A stretch of 5,912 nt of DNA. Source: Flavobacteriales bacterium. GTDB lineage: Bacteria; Bacteroidota; Bacteroidia; Flavobacteriales; Flavobacteriaceae. The DNA lies in NCBI GenBank assembly GCA_027033875.1, contig JALVKK010000048.1, forward strand, positions 1 to 5,912. Reading direction: 5' to 3'. The position numbers and the translations under genes were made by a program. Positions 1 to 5,912 of the stretch are shown in pieces. Position 1 is the stretch's first letter. Each line of letters opens with the position of its first letter. The notes under the pieces were generated by a model, which was not told the origin of the DNA, made no database searches, and saw nothing but the letters and a program-made list of their open reading frames with translations.

Positions 1-1308
1 ACCCGTCAGCTTTTACTGACCTACAAAAAAGATACAATCCTATACCTTGTAGAAGATACAACGCTGGTAAAAAAAGGTATGTTTCAATATTATATCAAAA
101 TTAAACCCGAAAAAGGCGACAGTTTGACTTCCGCTGCGGCTTATGCACACAATTTGGGCATGATTGACCCGCCTACCGTAAAAAAAATGGATGCCGTAGG
201 ATTAACGGATAAAAAAAGCATTAAAATTACTTGGCGGTTAAACTACAATTTCTCGGTCAGAAAATTGACTTTGATGCGAAGTGATAAGCATAAAACAGGT
301 TACATTAAAGTGGCGGATTTACCGGGTGACGCTACGGAATATGTTGATCATGTACCGCTGTCCAATCACAATTATTTTTATTTTTTGATTATCGCCGACT
401 TTTTCGGTTATCAATATCCGAGTGTGCCGGTGCCTTCTTATACTTTGTATAAATCACAAGCTGTTCCGCCTCAAAATTTAAGTTTAAAACAAGAAGAAGA
501 TAAAGTGGTGTTATCTTGGCAAAACGCCGGTAAAAATTTATCCGGTTATCGCGTTTACAGGTCTATCAATGATATGGGATTTCATCCGCTCCACGAGATG
601 CAGACTTCCGCATCGCTCAAAGAATCTTTTACCGACCGGCTGACAGATATGCCGGATATAAAAAGAGCGACATATTATGTGGTCAATTACAGCGATGCCT
701 ACGTACCGAGTAAAGCTTCCGATACGGTAACGGCCTATTTTACGCCTAAATACAAAACCGTACCGCCACCTGATTTTGACATTGTAAAAGTTTCGGATAA
801 TCAAATTAAATTTTTGTGGACTATTCCCGAAAAATCAAACGTCAAAGCGTACAGGATTTACATGGAAAAACCCGAAAAAAAATTGATAACCAAAACCGAT
901 ATCCCTGCCGGTTTGACTTACTATGACGACCCCGAAAATTATGCCCCCGGCACCTATGTGTTTGCCATAAAAAGTGTAGGAGCAGATGGCAAAGAAAGTC
1001 CGTTTGCTTCTAAAAATTCGGTGCAGATATTACCGCCTCATATCAAATTGGTTGTAGATACGAAAAAAGAAAAAAATCAAGTACGGTTGCAGTGGAAAGC
1101 TTTGTCGGATACGCAAATTCAACAAATTATTTTGTATAAACAAGAAGGAAATCAGTTTAAAAAAATGATAAAAAGCTTTGCCAATAAAGACACGATTTTT
1201 TTAGATAAACAAGTTTCAAAAGGCAAAGTGTACAGATATATTTTTGCCGGTAAAACCGCTTCCGGAACGCTTATCCCTTTAAAGACAAATCTTACCATAA
1301 ATTTTTGA
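1..1308 (+). CDS. Fibronectin type III repeat protein, 5' end outside the window
   Basis: The frame is open from base 1 to the TGA at 1306-1308 (435 codons visible). The first ATG, at 79, is very probably internal: the 26 codons before it continue the same beta-rich pattern and complete a first repeat (VEDTTLVKKG, then FQYYIKIK). I see about five FN3-like units of 90-100 residues, counted from base 1: a partial unit at 1-55, then about 57-153, 156-252, 255-343 and 345-435. Most junctions carry a Pro-Pro pair (DPPTV, VPPQNL, PPPDF, LPPHI), and each unit has a strand-C tryptophan (ITW, LSW, FLW, LQW) and a Y-x-[VI]-Y or similar core. FN3 arrays usually serve as extracellular spacers or binding modules, so an exported or surface protein is likely, but any signal peptide would be upstream. 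The protein ends directly after the last FN3 strand, with no type IX secretion C-terminal domain visible. Its ligand or partner cannot be told from the sequence. Confidence 0.85.
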   Translation, partial: TRQLLLTYKKDTILYLVEDTTLVKKGMFQYYIKIKPEKGDSLTSAAAYAHNLGMIDPPTVKKMDAVGLTDKKSIKITWRLNYNFSVRKLTLMRSDKHKTGYIKVADLPGDATEYVDHVPLSNHNYFYFLIIADFFGYQYPSVPVPSYTLYKSQAVPPQNLSLKQEEDKVVLSWQNAGKNLSGYRVYRSINDMGFHPLHEMQTSASLKESFTDRLTDMPDIKRATYYVVNYSDAYVPSKASDTVTAYFTPKYKTVPPPDFDIVKVSDNQIKFLWTIPEKSNVKAYRIYMEKPEKKLITKTDIPAGLTYYDDPENYAPGTYVFAIKSVGADGKESPFASKNSVQILPPHIKLVVDTKKEKNQVRLQWKALSDTQIQQIILYKQEGNQFKKMIKSFANKDTIFLDKQVSKGKVYRYIFAGKTASGTLIPLKTNLTINF

Positions 1309-1314
1309 CAGGTT

Positions 1315-1569
1315 GTGAAATACTTCGTGTACATAGCATTTTCCGATGATAAAAAAGATGTTTTCACCGGTGTTACCGTTGATATGGGACGGCGGATGAA
1401 ATTGGTTTCTGCGCAAGCAAAAAAAAAATGCAGGTTGGTATATTATGAGGAATATGACAATTCCGAAGAAGCGAGTTGCCGGTATAAGGAATTGGAATCA
1501 TTTCCAAAAGCGTTGCTGATAGAGTTGGTCAATGAAAATAATCCTTTGTGGGTGGATGTATTGAAATAA
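1315..1569 (+). CDS. Small GIY-YIG family protein, probably catalytically degenerate
   Basis: This 84-residue protein matches the single-domain GIY-YIG family (YhbQ/UPF0213 type, usually 80-100 residues). The first motif is YFVYI (residues 3-7), the second FTGVT with D23 and R26-R27, and the C-terminal half is RLVYYEEY followed by an Ala-x-x-Arg helix (53-56) and NPLWVDVL near the end. Active members need two tyrosines, an arginine, usually a histidine shortly after it, and a glutamate in the R-E-K helix. Here Y6 and the arginine remain, the second tyrosine is Phe17, no histidine follows R27, and the glutamate position appears to be Tyr57 (R-Y-K). A structural or nucleic-acid-binding role, or decay, is therefore more likely than nuclease activity. 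The GTG start at 1315 is chosen because MKYFVYI aligns with the usual family N-terminus. It lies six bases after the FN3 stop, suggesting co-transcription. A run of ten A (1419-1428) lies inside the gene, yet both sides remain in the homologous frame. Confidence 0.8.
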   Translation: MKYFVYIAFSDDKKDVFTGVTVDMGRRMKLVSAQAKKKCRLVYYEEYDNSEEASCRYKELESFPKALLIELVNENNPLWVDVLK

Positions 1570-1607
1570 CTTGTAGAGATGCCTAATTTGGGCATCTCTA
1601 CAAGTTA
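1567..1607. terminator. Bidirectional hairpin terminator between convergent genes
   Basis: A perfect 17-bp inverted repeat has arms TAACTTGTAGAGATGCC (1567-1583) and its complement (1591-1607) around a 7-base loop. It begins in the TAA stop of the GIY-YIG gene and contains the TAG stop and last codons of the regulator on the minus strand. On the plus strand the stem is followed by a T-rich stretch (1609-1617), and on the minus strand by a shorter TTT. The position between two gene ends fits a shared intrinsic terminator. The GTAGAGA/TCTCTAC ends also resemble palindromes dispersed in many Bacteroidota genomes, so this may be a copy of such a repeat serving as terminator. Confidence 0.8.
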
Positions 1608-4453
1608 ATTTGTTTTCTGAATTTTTTAGGCGTCATGCCGGTTTCTTTTTTAAAGGCGGTATAAAATGTGGAAGTGCTGTTAAAACCGGTGTCGTAGGCA
1701 ATAGCTTCAATAATTAAATCCGTATTTTGCAACAATTCTTTGGCTTTTTCAATACGATACGAATTGATAAAATCACGGAAATGTTTGTTGTAATACTGGT
1801 TGATGACTTGCGATAAGTAGTTGGGTTTGGTCCCGATTAATTTAGCTAATCGTTGTATTGACAAGTCCGGTTCCAAATAAACTTCGTTATTTTTAAGGTA
1901 ATCTTTCAGGTTGTTATTGATTTTATCGGCATCTTCCTTGCTCAAATTTGATTGGGCATATTTAAACAATTTACGTTTTCGTTCCAATTCGCGTCGAAGA
2001 TACCATTTATAAGCCATAAATCCACCTATAATCAACAAAACAAGACTACTCAAAACGACGTAAAACCAACCGGTTTGATAAAAACGGGGACGAATTACAA
2101 TTTGTAACGGCAGCTTTCCTTCGTTCCAAACGCCGTCATTATTGGCGGCTTTGTAGTAAAATTTGTAGGAGCCGTGCGGTAAATTATAATATTCCGCTTC
2201 TGAATGCGTCCCGGCATAATGCCAATTTTTATCGTAAGGTTCTAATTTGTAAGCGTATTGATTTTTATCGGGTTGAATAAAATTTAAGATACTGATGTCA
2301 AATTTGAGATGATTTTGGTCGGGTTTTAAACGAATGGAACCATTTTTTGGAAGAGAAAAGGTTTTACCGTTTACAGACATTTCGGATATGATTACCGGTG
2401 CTTTGTAGTGGTTTTGAGGCAATTTGTCAGGGTGGAAATAGACAAACCCGCCTATCCCTCCAAAGTAAATATATCCCGATTGGTCTTGATACTTAAAGGT
2501 TTCTAAAAACTCCAATTTTTGATTACCATAGTCCGGAATATACATATTATTTTGCAAGCCGTCGGAAGCGGAATAAATCACTTTTTGTCCATTTTTTGGA
2601 TTAAACTTGACAATATGATAAGGCGTCGTCAACCAAATTTCGTCCGGTTTTCTATACACAATTCCCCGTATGTTATCCGAAGGTATGCCGTTTTTTTTAT
2701 CGAAATAAGTAAATTCTTTTTTGTCAAAATCGTAAATATTTAATCCGCCGCCTTTCGTACCAATATATAAATGTTGTTCGTTGCCGGTCAAACTGTTAAT
2801 TTGGTCGGAATGTAAAGAATGTATGGTATCTTTTCCGGTTTTAAAAAGGGTAAAATTTCCGGTTTTCCGGTTAAATTTGTTTAAACCTTCACTAGTACCA
2901 ATCCAAATCCGGTTATTTTTATCGCAAAAAATACTCGAAACATAATTGTTACTCAAACTTTTCGGGTCGTCGTCATCGTGCATATAGCGGTAAAATTTTT
3001 TCTTCGCCGGATCATACCGGGTCAATCCGCGATAAATACCTCCTATCCACATATTTTTATCTTGATCTTCGCAAAAGTAAATAACATTTTTTATCCCGAT
3101 TCCCGTATCGGATTTCCAATCAAAATGCTTTGTTTTACGGGTTTTTGTATTGTAAACATAAGCCCCGTTTTCAGTGCCTATCCAAAGCATGTATTTGGAA
3201 TCAAAAGCTAAACTAAAAATGCGACCGGCTTCCATTTTGACTTCTTTTGCCGGTAGTAGCAAATTGTTTTTATGCCGGTCAATATAAAATAATCCGCCGG
3301 CATCCGTGCCTAACCAAATTCTGTTAGAGTCTGCAACCACCGCATAAAACGGGCGATTGGGAAATGTCCGGTTATTTTTACCGGGTAATACGAAAAATTT
3401 ACGGTTCTTTTTGATGATATTGACACCGGCGAATTCGGTTCCGAGCCATATATATCCGGCTTCGTCTTGATAAATACTTTTGACAATGTCATTGGAAAGC
3501 GAAACAGGATTTTCGGCATCGGGAAGGATATGAATCATGGTTTTTCGGTCTGGAAAAATTTTATAAACACCGTCAAACCAAGTGCCTATCCATAAATTAT
3601 GTTCTTTGTCCTCAAAAACTTGTGTCGTGTACCAGTGTCCGCGCGGGGCTAAATTTTTACGAAAATACAAGCGTTCTTTTTTGCCTGTTTCGGGAGAATA
3701 TTTTACCAGAAATCCGAAATTGGTGCCAATCCAAACATGATTTTCATGGTCTATACAAACCGTAGGTGCATAATTCTTAATTTTCGGCAATTGTGAAAAT
3801 TCTTTGTCGTCAAATATTTGAACGGTTTCCGATTTTTCGGTTTTCGTGTCGAATTTAATAAAAATGTTTCCGGTTGTAGTGATATACATAAGTCCTTTGT
3901 CATCGATGGTAAAATTCAAAATCCGGTATGTATTGATATGCTTGTCAAAACGAAAAATTTTAAAAGTATCCTTATCAGGATTATACTTGTACAAAAGACT
4001 TTTAAGCGAGTTATTCATCCATAAGTTGCCCGAATTGTCCATTAAAATATTGTCGATATGTTCGTCTTTAAAAGCGTCGGGTAGCAATATAAAATCATCC
4101 GTGTCAAATCGATATTGAAACAAACCTTTGGTAGTAGCAATCCATAACCTGCCTTTTTTATCTTTATAAACTTTTTTGACATTATTGCTTCCGATGGTAT
4201 GCGGATTTTTTACGTCATTTTTGTAAACAAACAATTTTTTGGCATCGTAGCGAATCAGTCCATCCGTTGTAGCAAACCACATTTGCCCGATACTGTCTTT
4301 GGCAATGGAACCGATAGAATTTTGTTCGACACCTTCGGGCATTTTCAGGTGATAAAAATTGGCTTCGGGCAATTGGCTTGTCAAGTCTGTCAACTGTCCG
4401 TTAACTTGCGAGAAGTAAAATAAAAGCAACAATAAAAGCAGTATTCGTTGCAT
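1598..4453 (-). CDS. Membrane-bound propeller/Y_Y_Y sensor fused to AraC-type HTH regulator
   Basis: The 951-residue protein starts with a signal peptide (leucine-rich core at 5-12, likely cleavage near VNG-Q, residue 19/20). Fourteen Reg_prop-type repeats follow, with cores such as LWIATTKGL, VWIGT and IWLGTEFAG, starting near residues 49, 94, 135, 181, 231, 280, 326, 371, 413, 457, 506, 553, 596 and 653. This count suits two seven-bladed beta-propellers. A Y_Y_Y domain spans about 715-788 (Y733, Y735, W744, then a GSYKFYYKA strand). One transmembrane helix lies at about 796-815, then a basic linker (RRELERKRK) and an AraC family domain at about 862-947, with both HTH units (LAKLIGTKPNYLSQVIN, and EAIAYDTGFNSTSTFYTAFK then GMTPKKFRK). 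The sensor half is that of the hybrid two-component systems controlling polysaccharide utilisation in Bacteroidota, but histidine kinase, ATPase and receiver domains are absent. Inferred role: a periplasmic ligand alters a DNA-binding domain tethered to the inner membrane. No targets or glycan genes are visible. The start ATG is the one that gives the signal peptide. Confidence 0.95.
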   Translation of the reverse strand: MQRILLLLLLLFYFSQVNGQLTDLTSQLPEANFYHLKMPEGVEQNSIGSIAKDSIGQMWFATTDGLIRYDAKKLFVYKNDVKNPHTIGSNNVKKVYKDKKGRLWIATTKGLFQYRFDTDDFILLPDAFKDEHIDNILMDNSGNLWMNNSLKSLLYKYNPDKDTFKIFRFDKHINTYRILNFTIDDKGLMYITTTGNIFIKFDTKTEKSETVQIFDDKEFSQLPKIKNYAPTVCIDHENHVWIGTNFGFLVKYSPETGKKERLYFRKNLAPRGHWYTTQVFEDKEHNLWIGTWFDGVYKIFPDRKTMIHILPDAENPVSLSNDIVKSIYQDEAGYIWLGTEFAGVNIIKKNRKFFVLPGKNNRTFPNRPFYAVVADSNRIWLGTDAGGLFYIDRHKNNLLLPAKEVKMEAGRIFSLAFDSKYMLWIGTENGAYVYNTKTRKTKHFDWKSDTGIGIKNVIYFCEDQDKNMWIGGIYRGLTRYDPAKKKFYRYMHDDDDPKSLSNNYVSSIFCDKNNRIWIGTSEGLNKFNRKTGNFTLFKTGKDTIHSLHSDQINSLTGNEQHLYIGTKGGGLNIYDFDKKEFTYFDKKNGIPSDNIRGIVYRKPDEIWLTTPYHIVKFNPKNGQKVIYSASDGLQNNMYIPDYGNQKLEFLETFKYQDQSGYIYFGGIGGFVYFHPDKLPQNHYKAPVIISEMSVNGKTFSLPKNGSIRLKPDQNHLKFDISILNFIQPDKNQYAYKLEPYDKNWHYAGTHSEAEYYNLPHGSYKFYYKAANNDGVWNEGKLPLQIVIRPRFYQTGWFYVVLSSLVLLIIGGFMAYKWYLRRELERKRKLFKYAQSNLSKEDADKINNNLKDYLKNNEVYLEPDLSIQRLAKLIGTKPNYLSQVINQYYNKHFRDFINSYRIEKAKELLQNTDLIIEAIAYDTGFNSTSTFYTAFKKETGMTPKKFRKQINL

Positions 4454-4473
4454 GTGTTTTTGTTTTGATAAGT

Positions 4474-4481
4474 CAAATTTA
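4474..4481 (-). promoter_or_regulatory. Candidate -7 promoter box for the AraC-type regulator
   Basis: Read on the minus strand this is TAAATTTG, an exact match to the TAnnTTTG box of Bacteroidota primary-sigma promoters, ending 20 bases before the regulator's ATG. That would place transcription start only about 13 bases from the ATG. No exact TTTG box is seen 18-21 bases upstream, so the assignment rests on one half-site. The leader just before the ATG is A-rich (AAAACAAAAACAC) with no Shine-Dalgarno motif, as is common in this phylum. Confidence 0.45.
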
Positions 4482-4569
4482 CGATTTTTTCAGAAAATAT
4501 TAAGTTAGATGTATCTTGGTAATACTAAACGGATTTGAGGTAGTGTTTATTCAAAAATATTAAATAAAA

Positions 4570-5526
4570 TTAAAGTTGTATAAGGGCTTTAAGGTTAAAA
4601 ACTATCTCATACCACGGCACAAAGTGAATACAGGTATCTTCAATTTTTATTGTCTTGTCCATATTCAGGTTAATGATATAAGCATTTTCCGGTTTGTAAG
4701 TTCTAATAAAACTCAGTAAACTTTTGCCATAGACAGGCTTTTTCAGGTGATTAAATTTAACTTCTATAGGTACTACTTTCAATCCTGTATTTATGACAAA
4801 ATCAACTTCGGCACCATCGCTTGTACGCCAATAGTGTAATACAAAATGATTTTTATCACAATAATCTTTTAGCTTTTGAAAAACAAAATTTTGGAACGTA
4901 AAAGCGAGGTCTTCCGGTTCAAACATATTGCCCATTGTTCTATTGGCATAGGCGGCTAATCCGATATCCTCAAAATACACAACTGGTGATCGGCGTAACT
5001 CTTTGAGACGGTTTCTGTAAAATGGCGTTTGCAGATGTATGATAAATGTTTGCCCGGCAAACCATAAAAGTTTCTTGACTTTATAAATATTGAGATTTAA
5101 TATTTGCGACAATTGGTTATAATTCAGAATCTTACCAACATGTGAAGCCAAAACTTTCAACATCAAAGTATAAACCTGCGGCGAATCAAAATTGAGTAAA
5201 TAATTCAAATCGCGCTCAAAATAAGCCTGTGTTATCTCATCAAAATAATCATTTTTTTCTTTCAAATCCCGGCTTAAAACAATCTTTGGATAACCACCGA
5301 AATTCAGATATTCAACCAACAGGTCATAAGCTCTCCGGATTTCTACTTTCAAAAATTCTTTTAATCTGTCAGAAAATTCATATTCCGTACGATAATCGAC
5401 CAACTCCTTAAAACTTACCGGATGCAATACAAATTGTTTTTTCCTGCCTGCAAGACTTTCTTTGAGTTTGGCTTTTATCTCCAAACTACCCGAACCCGAT
5501 ACAATAAATTTGTATGGCAAACCCAT
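4570..5526 (-). CDS. DUF4143 (AAA_14-type) ATPase lacking its P-loop half, probable pseudogene
   Basis: The 318-residue frame matches the C-terminal part of the AAA_14/DUF4143 ATPases, which usually have about 380-400 residues. It opens with the sensor strand FIVSGSGS (7-14), then SLAGR (24-28), the L-x-P-[LV]-S-F-x-E-L motif (34-42) and FGGYP (76-80). The C-terminal DUF4143 region keeps a PD-(D/E)xK-like core: W233-R-T, E240-x-D242 and IEVK (254-257). The N-terminal 60-80 residues with Walker A and Walker B are missing. Minus-strand codons immediately upstream of the ATG (5577-5527, FQHIYSEYFEIFCKFI) still look like family sequence, running into an in-frame TAA at 5578-5580. This indicates that the present ATG is internal to an older, longer gene. 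I find no Walker A pattern in the other upstream frames. Without a P-loop it should not bind ATP as its relatives do. Family members are often accessory genes of uncertain role, some annotated with toxin-antitoxin or transport functions, and I assign none. The regulator follows after 116 bases on the same strand. Confidence 0.8.
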   Translation of the reverse strand: MGLPYKFIVSGSGSLEIKAKLKESLAGRKKQFVLHPVSFKELVDYRTEYEFSDRLKEFLKVEIRRAYDLLVEYLNFGGYPKIVLSRDLKEKNDYFDEITQAYFERDLNYLLNFDSPQVYTLMLKVLASHVGKILNYNQLSQILNLNIYKVKKLLWFAGQTFIIHLQTPFYRNRLKELRRSPVVYFEDIGLAAYANRTMGNMFEPEDLAFTFQNFVFQKLKDYCDKNHFVLHYWRTSDGAEVDFVINTGLKVVPIEVKFNHLKKPVYGKSLLSFIRTYKPENAYIINLNMDKTIKIEDTCIHFVPWYEIVFNLKALIQL

Positions 5527-5624
5527 AATAAATTTACAAAAAATTTCAAAATACTCGCTATAAATATGCTGAAAATTTTAAAATTCTCGTCTTGTATTTT
5601 GTTATTTGTTATTTTCCCTCATCT

Positions 5625-5652
5625 TACTTGATACTAACTACTTGCTACTCAC
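5625..5652. repeat. Heptanucleotide repeat TACTNNN, four units
   Basis: Four consecutive 7-base units share the first four bases TACT, with variable last three bases (TGA, AAC, TGC, CAC). The strict period with conserved and variable positions resembles the degenerate heptamer arrays found between genes in Bacteroidota and cyanobacteria. It does not encode anything recognisable. Confidence 0.6.
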
Positions 5653-5663
5653 AACAAAACTTC

Positions 5664-5702
5664 AACATTACAAACATTACAAACATTACAAACATTACAA
5701 AC
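5664..5702. repeat. Nonanucleotide tandem repeat, just over four exact copies of ACATTACAA
   Basis: Four perfect copies of ACATTACAA run from 5665 to 5700, with matching bases on each flank (5664 and 5701-5702). Perfect identity implies recent slippage expansion. On the minus strand it reads as repeated GTTTGTAAT, placing a TTTG tetramer every nine bases, and TTTG is the -33 promoter element in this phylum. The array is not divisible into spacer and repeat, so it is not a CRISPR. Confidence 0.85.
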
Positions 5703-5789
5703 TTTCCACTAATGTATCTCTGTTAATAACTTCCAAAATATTGTTAAAAAGATTTTTGTTATAAATGTAGCAACTTTTAAAATATAGAA

Positions 5790-5797
5790 TATTTTTG
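5790..5797 (+). promoter_or_regulatory. Candidate -7 promoter box for the right-edge gene
   Basis: TATTTTTG matches the TAnnTTTG consensus and lies 25 bases before the ATG at 5823, giving a predicted leader of roughly 20 bases. The nearest upstream TTTG (5755-5758) is about 31 bases away, too far for the usual spacing of about 19, so the -33 element is weak or absent. Confidence 0.45.
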
Positions 5798-5822
5798 CAC
5801 TAAACTGAATAAGTATCAAAAG

Positions 5823-5912
5823 ATGCAAAAACAAAGCGGGGTCAATATTGACCTTGGGAATCAATCTTCACAAACGGCATTTTCTTATGCCCGTGAGACT
5901 TTCTCTAACAGA
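5823..5912 (+). CDS. N-terminal fragment of an unidentified protein, cut by the window edge
   Basis: The frame opens at ATG 5823 and stays open for 30 codons to the window end. The closest in-frame stop upstream is TAA at 5778-5780, and no better start intervenes. A candidate TAnnTTTG promoter lies just upstream and AAAAG precedes the ATG. The sequence begins MQKQSGVNIDLGNQ and continues with an apparent amphipathic helix (TAFSYARETF). The SGVNIDLGN segment faintly recalls the GVDIDAGN stretch at the N-terminus of AIR synthase (PurM), but 30 residues are too few to assign it. The downstream sequence would settle the identity. Confidence 0.65.
   Translation, partial: MQKQSGVNIDLGNQSSQTAFSYARETFSNR

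Larger units (their letters stand above)
5527..5822. other. Intergenic region with short tandem repeats and remnant coding sequence
   Basis: This 296-base AT-rich stretch lies between the 5' end of the truncated DUF4143 gene (minus strand) and the partial gene at the right edge (plus strand). From left to right it holds about 17 codons of untranslated DUF4143 remnant (5527-5577), a 12-base AT palindrome AATTTTAAAATT (5574-5585) containing the interrupting stop, a heptamer repeat (5625-5652), a nonamer repeat (5664-5702), and a candidate promoter for the right-hand gene. I see no tRNA, other structured RNA or open frame of convincing coding character. Confidence 0.6.

Noticed and set aside
79..81. 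ATG as the start of the FN3 protein
   Set aside because: The frame is open to base 1 and the preceding codons complete an FN3-like strand pattern, so this methionine is internal.
538..1367. Minus-strand open frames of 71-88 codons across the FN3 and GIY-YIG genes
   Set aside because: They are antisense shadows without family resemblance, and the plus-strand frames are well supported.
1598..2010. A histidine kinase or response-regulator receiver domain in the regulator's C-terminus
   Set aside because: Only about 40 residues separate the membrane helix from the AraC domain. No H-box, N/G-boxes or phospho-acceptor aspartate pattern is present.
2519..4423. Several 68-90 codon open frames on the plus strand across the regulator gene
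   Set aside because: They lie opposite a gene with continuous domain homology, have no recognisable motifs, and follow from its codon pattern.
4482..4569. Strong terminator for the DUF4143 gene in the gap before the regulator
   Set aside because: Only a weak AT-only pairing (TTTATT with AATAAA, 4545-4567) is visible. It lacks a GC stem and is not convincing.
5229..5631. Plus-strand open frames of 60 and 69 codons over the DUF4143 gene and beyond
   Set aside because: They run antisense to a recognised domain, and the second runs into AT-rich intergenic sequence. The composition is hydrophobic by chance, with no supporting promoter.
5664..5702. Possible CRISPR array or origin iterons
   Set aside because: The unit is only 9 bases, copies abut with no spacers, and no cas, rep or dnaA-like gene is present.
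1..5912. A new anti-phage or other multi-gene defence system
   Set aside because: A degenerate GIY-YIG protein and a P-loop-less DUF4143 gene lie on opposite strands with a regulator between them. There is no operon linking an effector to a sensor.

Overview
The window looks like a chromosomal segment from a member of the Bacteroidota. It is AT-rich, upstream regions lack strong Shine-Dalgarno sequences, and TAnnTTTG boxes of the Bacteroidota sigma type sit before two genes. The largest gene joins two ligand-sensing beta-propellers to an AraC-type DNA-binding domain, an architecture typical of this phylum. I cannot name a genus.

Layout: (1) Bases 1-1308 (+) hold the 3' part of a gene for a protein built of fibronectin type III-like repeats, and its true start lies left of the window. 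(2) Bases 1315-1569 (+) hold a small GIY-YIG-family gene, six bases downstream and in the same frame. It appears to have lost key catalytic residues. (3) A perfect 17-bp inverted repeat at 1567-1607 separates these genes from the convergent gene on the other strand and overlaps both stop codons. It probably acts as a bidirectional terminator and may be a dispersed palindromic repeat. (4) Bases 1598-4453 (-) hold a 951-residue membrane-spanning regulator: signal peptide, 14 propeller repeats, Y_Y_Y domain, one transmembrane helix and an AraC HTH. It has no histidine kinase or receiver domain. (5) Bases 4570-5526 (-) hold the C-terminal three quarters of a DUF4143-type ATPase whose P-loop half is missing, so it is probably a decaying gene. 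(6) Bases 5527-5822 are intergenic, with two adjacent short tandem repeats (period 7 and period 9) and a candidate promoter. (7) Bases 5823-5912 (+) hold the first 30 codons of a gene running off the right edge.

The genes do not form one obvious pathway. The FN3 and GIY-YIG genes may be co-transcribed. The regulator has its own candidate promoter, and its targets are not visible here. I find no CRISPR array, RNA gene, complete mobile element or convincing new defence system. The best leads are the kinase-less propeller/AraC regulator, the palindrome at the convergent junction, the degenerate GIY-YIG protein, and the truncated DUF4143 gene beside simple repeats.
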